From Pyropia haitanensis (lineage: Eukaryota; Rhodophyta; Bangiophyceae; Bangiales; Bangiaceae), in the NCBI GenBank assembly GCA_008729055.1, contig SDUX01000011.1:1-64000 (forward strand): 64,000 nucleotides of DNA, given 5' to 3'. The notes beneath the pieces were generated by a model that saw nothing but the letters and a program-made list of their open reading frames with translations, was not told the origin of the DNA and searched no databases. Position 1 is the stretch's first letter; each line of letters begins with the position of its first letter. This document shows, piece by piece, positions 40,824 to 50,967 of this stretch. The translations under genes and the position numbers were made by a program.

Positions 40824-43232
40824 GGCCGCGAGCGCACACCTGATCGCTGGGAAGATGGCGTGGATCAGGGACTTCGCCGGCCAGAGGGTCTTTGCACGCG
40901 AGCGCCCCCGGGCCCAAGAGCGCGACGACTGCCACCGCCTTGCATGAGCCTGCCACCGCCTTGCAGGCCCGCTCGCTGCGAAGGGCCTGTAAGCGTCGCC
41001 CGCCGCCCGCTTGCCACATCCCCCCGACAGCGTGGACCCGACGCCCGGAAGAAGCACGCGCGCAGCTGGCCCCCCCCCCACGCCCTCCTCGTGGGCCGCC
41101 CCCCCCCCCGTCCGCCGTGGCGGGATACGCGCGCGCTACCGCGGCGGCGGCGGCCACTGCGACGGCGGCGGCGGCCACAGCGACGGCGGCGGCGGCAGCG
41201 GCCACGCTGGAGGGTCATCGTAGAGTGCAACGCTCGTCGTTCTCTTGGCCGCCGACTGTTCCAGCTCGCCGGCAGGCCGCTGCTTGTGCAACTCGACGCC
41301 TCGAGGCGGGGAGCGCGGGGGACGGGGGAGGTGGGCACCGCTCCCGACCGCTGGTGACCCGCCGCCGCGGTGGCGGTAGGTGCTGTCCGCCGGCGTAGCT
41401 GGTGGCGACCCCTCCGCCCACACCCGCTCCCGTGCCCCCCCCCCCCCCCCCCCCTCCCGCCCCCGACGCGGCCACCGCTGGCACCAGCGGCCTCCCCCAC
41501 GCCCCCCCCCCCTGACCGCTGTCGCCGCCGCCGCCGTCGAGCCCGACGACGGCAACAGCAACTGCGACTTTGATGAGCGCTGGGTGCTCCGCCTTTGGCC
41601 GCCAAGGCCAGCTTGCCCGCCGCCGCCATCCGCGGCGTTCGTGACGAGTTGGCGTGGTGGGTAGTGGCGGGCGCCGCGGCCGCCTGGCCTGCCGGAGGGG
41701 ACGGCGACAGGGGCGACCGCGATACGAACGACGACGTCACCTGCGGCGGCGGTGGCGGCGGCGGTGGCGGCGGCGGTGGCGGCGGCGATGGCGGCGGCCC
41801 GCAGGGCGCCCTGCTGCCCGCCATCCCCCCTCCCCCCCCCGCGGCGTCCTCCCTCTCCCGCTCCCCCGCCACTGCCAGCACGGGCGGCCAAAGTCCCGTC
41901 CCCCCCACCACATACGCCTGTACCATCCCCAGCCGCCCATAGGCCCCTCCACGCACCATCCCTGGGCCACTTAGGGTTGTAGGCTTGTGGGGGGGGATCC
42001 CCGCCCGCGCGGCGCCTGCCTTCAAGGTGTCTGCCAGTTGCAATGACCCGGCGTGGCCGCTCCACCCTCCGAACCGCCCTCTGCCGCCTCGCAGAGTACC
42101 CGGCGGGGGCGCCAGGTCAGCCCCATCGAGCCGCCGCGACCACACCGCCAGCAGCTTCACCGCTGCCAGCTTCAGCGGGGTATTTTGAGTAGGGCGTGCC
42201 CGCGCACACACCGACTGCCCCGTGCATGCTCGCGACGCGACCGACCGTGGCGTCCGCGAGAGGGTCAGTGCCGACGGCGGCGATGGCGGCTGCGCTGCTA
42301 CTGCTTTTGCAGCCGCCGCCATCGCCGCTGCTGCAGGTTCCGTCCTCCTCCCCCCCGCATTGCCTTCCTAGCAGTTGTGGCCCGAGAGAGCGGCATTGCC
42401 TGCTCTGGGTGGCCAGACGACGAGGCGAGCGCGGCGGGCGTGGCGCCCGCGGTGACCGCCGCCGCCGCGGCCGCGGCGGCGGCGTTGTCGGCGACCGCCG
42501 GCGGCGGCGCCAGCCGCAGCAGCGCGGCGGGGCCCATCCACGCGGTCGCCGCGGCGGAGCGGCGGAGGAGGGCGAGCTCGGGGAGGGCCGCCGTCGCGGC
42601 GGTGGCAGCGGCGGCGGTGGCGGCAGCGGCGGCGGTGGCGGCGGTGGCGGCGGTGGCGGCGGCGGCGGCGGTGGCGGCGGCGGCGGTGCCGCCGCCGCCG
42701 GGCGTGTCGGTTTGACAACCGAGGACGAAGTTTGGACGTTACTGATGCAACTTAGGCTGTCTTACTTGATGCGGACTCGATCTTTTAATTGCCATGTCCG
42801 ATCGCCCCGTCGGCCTGTGGTCAGCTCGGCGGTGGGGTGGCGGGGAGATGCACCACGTCTGGGCGGTGCGTCTGTCGTTTGGGCCGTTTCGACTTCTGGC
42901 AGGCGACCTGGCCGGCTCGCCGCTGGCCGCCCTCGCTGCGGCCGCCTCGTGTCTGGGCCCGCCCTGCCGCGCGCTGCACGACCGCCCCCCGACCCCGCAG
43001 CTCCCACACCCCCCCTCTCACGGTGTGGCCACCGCGCTGCCGCCGTGTCCCCGCAGCGGCGGCCGTGATGGTGGTGGCGCCCGACGCCTCCCCCCACCAA
43101 TCCCCCCCCCCCCCCCCCACCCGCCCCCGTCCACCCCGCCCCCCCCCCACCTCGGCACCGCGACACCCCCCCTTCCCCCCCCTCCCTCCTCCCCTCCGCT
43201 CGTCCCTGCGACCGCCGGCGTCGGCCGCCGCC
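40824..43232. other. Low-complexity region with possible coding remnants
   Basis: Mostly C-rich or GGC-repeat DNA. Two plus-strand pieces look coding: VEPDDGNSNCDFDERWVLR near 41538-41590, followed in a shifted frame by AAIRGVRDELAWWVVAGAAA near 41620-41680. An Ala-rich frame ends at 42715 after CSGWPDDEASAAGVAP. No start, domain or continuous frame links them, so they could be exons of one unrecognised gene or a decayed copy. A short tandem copy of ctgccaccgccttgca occurs near 40928-40970. GGC/GGT tracts lie at 41742-41800 and 42595-42700. Confidence 0.35.
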
Positions 43233-44260
43233 ATGGCGCCCGCCGCCGCCGTGTCGCGCGCCGCCGGGCAGCCCGCGTGGATCCCCGCGGCGGGGGTGCT
43301 GCCGCTGTCGCCCCGCCACGCCGCGGCCGGCGCGCGCCGCTGCCGGGGGCGGGCGCGCGGCGCGCTCGCGCCGCGCGCGCCGCCGCCGCCCCTCCCCCTG
43401 GCGGCCCCCCCTACCACTCTCCGCAGTGGGGCTGGCGGCGGCGGTGGCGGCGGCGGTGGCGGCGGCGGCGTCGTCACCCCCTCCCGCCCCCCCCCCGGCG
43501 GCCGCGCGCCCATCACCGCGGCGTCCGCCTCGGACCTGGCGGCGGCCAACGCGCGGCTCGCCGCCGCCGAGGTGGCTCTCGACGGCGTCTACGCCGCCGT
43601 CGACAGCTGCGTCATCGCCGCCGACGCGGCGGCCGCCGACGTCCGTGCGATTGGCGTCGTCTCCTCCCACGTTGACGCGCTCGTCAGCGCTCTCGAGGCG
43701 CTCGCCGCGGCGGCCGAGGCGGGCGCCGCCCGCGGCGGTGATGCCGGCCGCCGCTCCTCCCCCGCCGCGCCCACCGCCGACCGCGTCGCGGCGCTGTGGG
43801 TGGTTGCCGAGCGCGACGTGCGGCGGCTGGCGGCGGGGGCGGGCGTCGCGCCGCCGCCGGCCGCGGCGATTGCCGCGGCGCTCGCGCCCGCCGATAGCGG
43901 CGTGAACCATGGGGGGGGGGGGGGGACGAGGGCGGAGGCGGCGACGAGGACCGCCGGGTGTCGGCGGCGGCCGCGGCGGCGACGCGCCTGCGCGACGGCG
44001 CCGCGGCGCTGCGGGTGTACCGGTCGCGGCACCTGCGGCCGGCGGCGGAGGCGGCGGCGGCGGCGATGGCGCAGGCGGCGGGCCTCGTCGCTGACGCGCG
44101 GTGGATGGCGGCGGAGCAGGAGGCGGCGGTCGCGGCGGTGACCGCGACGGACACGTCCGACGCGGCCATGGCCGACTGGGGCGACGCGGAAGCGTGGGAG
44201 GGCGGCGATGACGATGACGAGGCGCCGGCCGGGGAGGTGGACGAGGACGAGGTGGAGTAG
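43233..44260 (+). CDS. Ala-rich helical protein of unknown function, possible organelle leader
   Basis: The ATG at 43233 sits in a good context (gccgccatgg). The first about 60 residues (MAPAAAVSRAAGQPAW and on) are rich in Ala and Arg, with little acid, like a transit peptide. Then comes a long Ala-rich helical region with heptad-like pattern (DLAAANARLAAAEVALDGVY, DALVSALEALAAAAEAG). The frame changes in the G-run 43911-43924. Downstream the coding character continues (ATRLRDGAAALRVYRSRHL) to a strongly acidic C-terminus ending VDEDEVE at 44260. Family not recognised. If the G-run is miscounted, this is one protein of about 340 aa. Confidence 0.5.
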
Positions 44261-46393
44261 CGCGCCGTTGACGCGGACGCTGGGGCACAGGCGTCTATGC
44301 GGACGGCGCCCGTTTCTCCTCCGGCCCTGCGCCATGTCTACGCGCACGCCGTGTTTTTTTTTTTGCTCCGCCCCACCGCGCGGCCTCCCTCCTTCCCCTT
44401 GGTGTTCCTTCGTCGCGTGTTTTTTTTTTTTCCTGGGTGTCTTTCCCTTCCTTCCTCTCGGGTGTCTCTTTGGTGCCACTGCCCCGGGTAGTCCCGCTCA
44501 CTTTCTTGCCGCGTGTTCCCTTGGTGCGCTCATGGGGGTCTTCCTGCGCATCACTCTCCCGCGTATCGGTCTGCTCGTGTCACTGGGCTTGCGGCCGGAT
44601 CCTCTGGGCCTGGTGTGCGTCGGGTGGCTGGCCCTCGCGCGTGGTGCCGTGGCGGGGAAGTGGGCACCGGGGGGGGTCCATCCTCCCCGCCCGTTCCCAG
44701 TCCCCATCGCCGTCCTCAGTTGGGGAGAATCAGAGTAAAAAAACGAGAGAAAAGAAAGAGCAGGCAAAACAAGAAGAACCGGCACACGAAACTGCCATTA
44801 CCCTGTTACCGGCCAGACGCGCCAAAGGGGCAGCCGCGACCCGTGGCGGCACCCGCGGGGGGTGGCAGCGGCAGTCTGCCCATCTGACTGCGGCGGTGGT
44901 TAGAGGAGTGAAGAACAGTGCAGGGCAGGTTGCCAGCCTGGCACGGAGAACAGGGGAGGAGCGGGGCGGACAGCGAGGGGGCAAAGGGGAACAGCGCGGG
45001 GGTGGAGGATACAGCGAGGGAACGGGCGGCACAGCGAGGGGGCTCACGGCACAGCGAGGGGGCGGGACGCATAGCGAGAAGGAACAAAAGAGAGGGGGGG
45101 GTGGCGGAGAGAAGACGGTGTGGTGTCCGCGCGGGACGCGAGAGCGGCCAGCAGGTTTCCTAGACAGCGTCGCCAATCAGGACGGAACATCCGAGCGGTG
45201 GGACGGTGGCCTTGGCTTCCACTGTATTCAAGGGCATGCCAATGAATTGGGGCGCTCCCCGCCTCTGGAAAAGGGAGCAAAGTGAAAAAGCGGGGAGCCG
45301 AACATTTTGTCGGTGCACCGACGAGTCCGCCACCTCCCCGCCAACCAAGAGGGTTTAGGCATGCCGATGGCGGCGGAGTGCCATCCGTGGGGTGCGGCCC
45401 ATCGCGGTTCCGTTTCCTTGCAGGGTGCCCCGTTTGAATGGGTGGACCGCCAACCGGCCGGCGTTCTTCTTTTTTTTTTCCCCCCCCCCCCACCGCCTTC
45501 GCCCACCCCCCCCCCCCGCTCACCCCGAATTGGTCATCGCGTCACGAGCTAGCCCCCCCCCCTCTGCCCCGCCCTGCGCCTCTGCCTCGCCTGTCATTCG
45601 TGGTGGCAACCGCGTGGGCCGATGGCGGCGGCGACGCGGTCCAGCACCGACGCCGCGCGGAGTGATGGCGCGCCCGCGACAGGGTACGGTGGATACGTTT
45701 CCGACGGCGGGAGGGGGGTGGAATCCAGCGCGGGGACGCCCCACCCACAACGGTGTGGGAAGGGGGGGGGGGGGGGGGGTGATGCAGCGCGCGCGAGTAG
45801 AGGAAGTATTTTTTCGATTGGGGCCCGTCTCAGCCCCCCCCGCCGACGACGACCGTGGGGGGGGGGTGCGCCTCTACCGCATTGCCTGGGTGGGAAGGGG
45901 ACTGCAGGGGGCGGGGTGGCGGGGGGGGGGCGGCGCGGTGACGCGCCGCTGCTGGCGGGACACGCGGCGGCGGCCGCCAAGGTGTGGCGGGAACTGCCGC
46001 GGGGGTTGGGTGGGGGGGTGTGGCCCGTCGCCGCGACGACCTTGGCCCCTCCCTCCCCCCCACCCCCCCCCCCTCCTCACCGCGGCACCTCGCGGCGTGC
46101 GGCGGGTGCGTCGACGCCGGAGCCCCCCCCCCCCCCTCTCCCCTTCCCCCGCCCTCCTTCCGCCGCCACGTCCGCCACGGTCATCCACCCCCGGCTAGCC
46201 ACGTCGGTGGCGGCGGCGGCGGCATCGGCGGCGCGCGAGCCGCCTCCGCACGGCCGCGGTGCCGTTGGCGCCGCCCGCTGCGCGCTCTGCCGTCGCTGGC
46301 GGCCGTCACGGTGGCCGCCCGCCGCTGCCGCGGCGCGCGCCGCGGGCGGACGGGTGCCCGGCCGCACCTGGCCGTGTCCCCGGCGCTGCCGCG
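44261..46393. other. Intergenic, repeats and a weak coding-like segment
   Basis: T-runs of about 11-13 near 44346 and 44420, and G/C-runs near 45480 and 45763-45779. A plus-strand frame from an ATG at 45665 (MARPRQGTVDTFPTAGGGW, later VEEVFFRLGPVSAPP) looks coding for about 85 codons. It then appears to jump frame at a G-run near 45925 into KVWRELPRGLGGGVWPVAAT. No family is recognised and I do not call it as a gene. The last few hundred bases must hold the LCB2 promoter. Confidence 0.4.
44960..45085 (+). repeat. Imperfect tandem repeat of acagcgaggg-type units
   Basis: The motif (a)cagcgaggg recurs about six times at uneven spacing of roughly 15-30 bases (acagcgagggggc, acagcgcggggg, acagcgagggaac and so on). 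It has minisatellite character and encodes nothing evident. Confidence 0.7.
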
Positions 46394-48643
46394 ATGGGCT
46401 CCCCAGACCATGGGGATGTGGCCGACGTGCCTTACTATGCGGCGCTGACAAACGTACGTGAGGGGGGGGGGGGGGGGCGGGGTAGGGGGAGAGGGGTTCG
46501 GGGGGGTGGGGGGGGGTGGGGTGGTGGGGGGGTGGGGGGGTGGGGGGGGTGGGGGGGTGGGGGGGCGGTAGTGGGGGGGGGGATGGGACGGGGGAGGCTG
46601 GTTGTGCGCGTTGGATGGATTGAACGCTGCGGGGGGGGGCAGCGGGTTGGCGGGGGGGTGGGTGTGGGTGTGGGCTGCCCAGCCGCGGGGCTCTGGCGGT
46701 GAGGTTGCAGGGGGGGAGGGGGGAGGGGGGACTGAGGGGGTGGGGGGGGGGCGGCGGTGCGGACCCGGCGGCATCGTGGGGAGGCCCGCGCCGTCGTGGT
46801 CGTGGTTGGTTGGCGGATGCCTCTGCCTCACCCGACATGGTCGGCGGCGCCGTCGGTTGGCCCGCATGGTTGACGTGGCCCTAACCGTGTTCCCCCTTTG
46901 ACGTCGTCTTTCCCGCCTCTCTGCCTGTGCATGTGGCTGCTGTTGGTGGCCATTGTGTCTCCTCCATCTCCCCCCCCCCTCCACCTGCGCTTGGTGCCGT
47001 GGCGTTTCTTTCTCGCTCTCTCTTCTGTCGTGCCCGCTTCCGCACCCGCCGCCCACCCCTGGCAGTACCTCGGCTACGCCGTCCTCATTTGTTTTGGCTA
47101 CCTCCGCGACGCCGCGGGCCGCCTGTTCCGCCTCCAAAAATACCGCACCCGCGCCGGCTACGCGCCCCTCCTCCGCGACTTTGACGATTTTTACACCCGC
47201 CGCCTGTACCACCGCATCCAAGACTGCTGGGGGCGGCCGATCGCGTCGCCGGCGGGCGCGTGGATCCGCGTCGTCGCCCGCCGCTTTGTGCGCACCCCCG
47301 CGGGGCTGACGCTCGAGGTGGACGTGCCGCCGCCGCCACCGTCGGCGGCGGGCGACGGCGACGCCCCCGCGCCGGCGTCGTCGGCCGAGGACGCGGCGGC
47401 GCTGGCGCGCGCGCCGACGCGGCGGGTGCTCAACATGGGCAGCTACAACTACCTCGGCTACGCCGAGGTCCCCGGCGGCGTCGACGCCTCTGTCCTCGAC
47501 GCGCTCGACACGTACGGCGTGTCGACGTGCGCGCCCGCGGCGGTGGGCGGGCACATGGACGTGCACGAGCAGCTCGAGGCGACGGTCGCGGCGTACGTCG
47601 GCAAGCCCGCGGCGATTGTACTCGGGATGGGGTTCGCGACCAACGCGCAGCTGCTGCCCGCGCTCGTTGGGTCGGGCTGCTTGCTGCTGTCGGACTCGCT
47701 GAACCACGCGTCCATCATTATGGGCGCCCGCTCGTCGGGCGCGGCGGTGCGCGTGTTTGGCCATAATGACGCGGCGAACCTGGAGGCGGTCCTCCGGGCC
47801 GCGATTGTGGACGGGCAGCCGGGCAGCGGCGCGCCGTGGCGCAAAATCCTGATCGTCGTCGAGGGCATGTACTCGATGGAGGGGGAGACGTGCGACCTCC
47901 GCGCGATCGTGGCGATCAAGAAGCGCTACGGCGCGTACCTGTTTCTCGACGAGGCCCACTCGATTGGCGCCCTCGGCGCGACCGGCCGCGGCGTGTGCGA
48001 GCACTACGGCGTGTCGCCCGCGGACGTGGACGTGCTGATGGGCACGTTTACCAAGTCGTTTGGCGCCGTTGGCGGCTACGTTGCCGCGTCCGAGGCGGTC
48101 GTTGCGCACGTCCGCGCCGCCGCGTCGGGCGTCCTGTACGCTACGACCATGTCGCCGCCGTGCGCGGCGCACATCCTGTGGGCGCTCTCCCAGATTGCCG
48201 GCACCGACGGCACGACGGTGGGGGCGGCCAAGCTGGCCGCCCTCCGCGCCAACAGCATCTACTTTCGGGCGCGCCTCGTCGCGATGGGCGTCAAAATCTA
48301 TGGCGACTATGATAGCCCGGTGGTGCCCATCATGCTCTTCCACCCGGCCAAGATTGCCGCGTTTTCGCGCGAGTGCCTCGCGCGGGGCGTGGCGGTCGTT
48401 GTCGTTGGTTTCCCGGCGACACCGCTGCTGCTGTCGCGCGCGCGGATATGCCTGTCCGCGGCGCACACCCGCGCCGACCTGGACCGCGCCCTCGACGTGA
48501 TTGCGGACGTTGCGACGCTGCTGCAGATCCGCTTCCACCGGCCGTCGCTGCTCGCGCGGACGGCGCGCGCGGCGCGGGTGCTGGCGGGCGTTGCCCTCGG
48601 CGTGGGCGCCTCTCCGCGCCGGCTCGGCGCCCGCGCCGCGTGA
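46394..48643 (+). CDS. LCB2: Serine palmitoyltransferase subunit LCB2 (one intron, 60-nt first coding exon)
   Basis: PLP-dependent catalytic subunit that condenses serine with palmitoyl-CoA in the ER, the first step of sphingolipid synthesis. Exon 1 (46394-46453) encodes only 20 residues, from MGSPDHGD to VPYYAALTN. The intron 46454-47065 starts GTACGT and ends CTGGCAG. Exon 2 (47066-48643) starts YLGYAVLICFGYLRD. The junction rebuilds the conserved LCB2 N-terminal P-Y-x-x-x-x-T-Y-x-x-Y block before the membrane helix. Total 545 aa, normal for the family. Seen are FYTRRLYHRIQDCWGRPI, NMGSYNYLGY, DEAHSIGALG, and the PLP lysine in GTFTKSFG at about residue 350. A C-terminal Ala/Arg-rich tail follows. 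A decayed copy of the 3' end lies directly downstream. Confidence 0.95.
46456..46760 (+). repeat. G-run array inside LCB2 intron 1
   Basis: Dozens of runs of 4-12 G separated by single T, A or C, on the transcribed RNA sense strand. They could form many G-quadruplexes in DNA or pre-mRNA. No coding potential is evident. Confidence 0.85.
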
Positions 48644-48645
48644 GA
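48446..48645 (+). repeat. Tandem duplication, copy 1 (LCB2 3' end)
   Basis: The last about 65 codons of LCB2, matched by the degenerate copy that follows at 48648-48866. Confidence 0.7.
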
Positions 48646-48647
48646 GC

Positions 48648-48866
48648 GGGCGTGCCGGTCTGCGGCGCACGCCGTCGCGCCGACCTTGGACACCCCACTC
48701 GCGCGCTCGACGGGATGGGCGACGGTGCGATGCTGCTGTAGGCCCACTGGGACGCCGCCCGTCGCGCATGGCGCGGGCGGTGCGCGCGGCGCGGGTGCTG
48801 GGGGGGGGGGGGGTCGCCCTTGGGGTTGGCGGCTCCCCCCGCCGGCGGGGCACCCGCGCTGGGTGA
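48648..48866 (+). pseudogene. Decayed tandem copy of the LCB2 3' end
   Basis: Aligns with 48446-48645: gcgcacgccgtcgcgccgac matches gcgcacacccgcgccgacc, gcgatgctgctgtag matches gcgacgctgctgcag (a Gln codon turned stop), and the tail still encodes ARAVRAARVL and GVALGVGGSPRRRGTRAG, like ARTARAARVLAGVALGVGAS in LCB2. It contains a stop, small indels and an expanded G-run, so it is not expressed as part of LCB2. Confidence 0.75.
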
Positions 48867-49309
48867 GGCGGCGGCCGGCGGCCGTGTGGCCGCGGGCGGC
48901 GGGGGGGTCATTTTCGTGACACCCCTGCTTGGTATGGGGGACGGGGATGGGGCGCCGCGGGATGCCTCTCCGCTCCTTCGACCCGCTTGTATGTTGGTAT
49001 CATCTCTATGTTGTCCTTTTTTTTTTTTTTCGTCCCGAGCTCCTTTTTTTCGTGTCCCGCTGGCTGATCTGGTTTCCTGTAACTACTGTGTCGCCCTATT
49101 TCCTCGTGTCCGGTTCTTGTTGTGTCTCTGCTTCCAAGGCGCGGCGGCACGCCCGCCGGTCGGGCTGCTGGACTCTGTCGCGGCCCCTCGGCCGGTTGCC
49201 CTCGCGGCCGCGGCGGCGGCAGAACTCCAGTGAAGCATGCACGCAAACCTACTGCCACCCGCATCCCCCCCCCCACCAGCCCTCCCCCCCGCTCCCGCAC
49301 TGCCACCCA
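48867..49309. other. Convergent intergenic region
   Basis: 3' flanks of LCB2 and of the S1-domain gene. A T-run at 49018-49030 and T-rich sequence to about 49130. No gene is recognised. Confidence 0.55.
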
Positions 49310-50479
49310 TCACTCAAGCCCCCGCGCCATACTCTCTGGCGGGTCCGCCAGCACCGCGTCGACGCGCGCGCGGCCGCGCCCCCCCTCCACCTCTGGCCAC
49401 GCGTCGCCAAACTCCCCCCCCAGCACCAGCAGCCGCTCGTACGCGCCCGACGGCCCGCCAACGCGCTTCATGGACAGGGCCACCTTGCGGCCCGCCCCGC
49501 CCGCGGCCGCCCCCTCCGACACGCTCATCACGCGCACGGTGACGGCGTCACCGACGGCCACCTCCGCGGCCAGGTCCGACACAAACCGGTGGGCGACCTC
49601 GGAGATGTGCACCAGCCCCGACGTGCCGTCGGGGAGGGTGACAAACGCGCCAAACGGGAGCACCCGACTGACCGTGCCGGCAACATCGTCGCCGACCGCC
49701 CACGCCGCGCCGCCGGCGGGCGCCGCCGCCCCGCCGCCGGCCGACGACGGCGCGGGCGGCCGCCGCCGGGGGGGGTACCGCGCCCCACTGCCGCGCCCGC
49801 CGCCGACGCCGCCACCACCGCCACCATCACCGCCGCCGCTCCCGCCGCCACGCGACGGCGCGGCACCCGCCGCGGCGGCCGCCCCCGCCGCCGCCCCGCG
49901 CCGGTAGTCTGGGCGGCCGCCGCTGGGGCGGCCGTCCCCCACCGGCCGGCGGTCGCCCGCGCGGCGGTCCGGCCCCCCCCCCCCCTCGCCGAGCACCCGC
50001 GGCGTCGCGCCACCCGCGCGCCCGCTGCCCGCGCCAGACGGCGAGGCCGCCGCCGCGGCGTTTCGCGCAGCCCCCCCGACACCTCCACGGCCGCCCCTGC
50101 CGCCGCCGCCGCCGCCGCCACCACCACCACCACCGCCACTGACGCTGGTGCCACCACCACCAACTCTACCAGCACCACCGCCACCGCCGACCCGCCCGCC
50201 GCCGCCGCCGCCGCCACCCTGCGGCCGCGACCAGCGGCCACGCGCACCAAGCGGGGGCCCGCGGCGGGCGCGCCCAACCGCCGTCCACGGTTCGTCTGCA
50301 GCAGGACCTCCCGCTGCCGTCGCCGCCACCCCCGACGCCGCGCCCGCCGACGGCGTCGACACGGAGAGGGCGCCCAGCGGCAACGAGGTGGGCGACGCCA
50401 CCGAACCCGCCGCCGCACGGGGGAGGGTGGCGCGGCTGCCGCTGCTGCCCGATGCGGGCGCCCCAGCGGTTGGCGCCAT
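49310..50479 (-). CDS. S1-domain RNA-binding protein with RGG/Gly-rich region
   Basis: 389 aa from the first in-frame ATG (MAPTAGAPASG). One S1 RNA-binding domain lies at residues about 262-340. It shows the five-strand pattern VGDDVAGTVSRVLPFGAFVT, SGLVHISEVAHRFV, VGDAVTVRVMSV and KVALSMKRV. Before it are Gly-rich and Arg-Gly-rich segments that often bind RNA, plus a conserved-looking PWTAVGRARRG. The gene may start further upstream at an ATG at 50652 (MPLFNACRPPPLAFL), whose frame joins this one across the C/G-run at about 50549-50558. That leader is basic and hydrophobic, like an organelle-targeting peptide. The single S1 domain near the C-terminus resembles plastid translation or RNA-processing factors; exact role unknown. 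Confidence 0.8.
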   Translation of the reverse strand: MAPTAGAPASGSSGSRATLPRAAAGSVASPTSLPLGALSVSTPSAGAASGVAATAAGGPAADEPWTAVGRARRGPPLGARGRWSRPQGGGGGGGGRVGGGGGAGRVGGGGTSVSGGGGGGGGGGGGGRGGRGGVGGAARNAAAAASPSGAGSGRAGGATPRVLGEGGGGPDRRAGDRRPVGDGRPSGGRPDYRRGAAAGAAAAAGAAPSRGGGSGGGDGGGGGGVGGGRGSGARYPPRRRPPAPSSAGGGAAAPAGGAAWAVGDDVAGTVSRVLPFGAFVTLPDGTSGLVHISEVAHRFVSDLAAEVAVGDAVTVRVMSVSEGAAAGGAGRKVALSMKRVGGPSGAYERLLVLGGEFGDAWPEVEGGRGRARVDAVLADPPESMARGLE

Positions 50480-50874
50480 AGGCGCAGACGCCGCAGCGGC
50501 GGGACCAGAGGCAGGCAGCGGCCGCGTCGCGACCGCGTCGGGTGTGTGGGGGGGGGGGGCGCCGCCATGCGCCGTGGCGGGGGGGCCCAACGGAGCGGGG
50601 CGAGCGGGAGAAAAGCGAGGGGGGGCGGGCGGCAGGCGTTGAAGAGCGGCATCACAGGCACGGTGGGGAGGGGAAGACAAGAGGGGCTTGGGTGAAGGTA
50701 GCGCTGTACACGCGCAGGGAACGGCCGTTGCGGTGAACGAGATGTATGCCCGAAAGGACAAGAGCGGGCACCGCACCTGGAGACGACGACCTGGCGCACA
50801 ACACACGTGTCCTCGCTGGTACGACAACAAAATTAATAGATCATAAATACGTTGATCTACAGTTTGTCAGCACG
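50480..50874. promoter_or_regulatory. Upstream region shared by the S1-domain gene and tRNA-Glu
   Basis: Contains the possible N-terminal extension of the S1 gene (to 50652) and then an AT-rich stretch, 50823-50868, with ataaata at 50843-50849 in front of the tRNA, a likely Pol III upstream element. Confidence 0.5.
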
Positions 50875-50957
50875 TCCGCGTTAGTCTAGTGGTTCTCAAA
50901 CATCCAGGATACCTGTCTCTCACACAGGTGGCCCGGGTTCAATTCCCGGACGCGGAA
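50875..50957 (+). tRNA. trnE-CUC: tRNA-Glu (anticodon CTC) with an 11-nt D-loop insertion, probable intron
   Basis: Acceptor stem TCCGCGT (50875-50881) pairs perfectly with ACGCGGA (50950-50956); discriminator A at 50957. Anticodon stem CCTGT/ACAGG encloses loop CTCTCAC with anticodon CTC at 50919-50921. The T arm contains ggttcaattcc (B box). The D-loop (50888-50906) is 19 nt, where tRNA-Glu normally has 8 (agtggtta). The extra 11 bases are about 50895-50905 (ctcaaacatcc). Removing them gives exactly 72 nt, the standard tRNA-Glu length. Introns at this non-canonical position are known in the red alga Cyanidioschyzon. No CCA is encoded. Confidence 0.92.
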
Positions 50958-50962
50958 TGTCC

Positions 50963-50967
50963 TTTTT
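50963..50967 (+). terminator. Pol III terminator (T5)
   Basis: Run of five T, five bases after the tRNA end, the usual termination signal for RNA polymerase III. Confidence 0.8.

Noticed and set aside
40865..42322. Minus-strand frame of 485 codons right of the retrotransposon
   Set aside because: Gly/Arg/Pro-rich, with no domain or conserved segment; low-complexity DNA.
46181..48853. Minus-strand open frame of 890 codons opposite LCB2
   Set aside because: Arg/His-rich antisense shadow of the real LCB2 exon; long only because GC-rich DNA has few stops.
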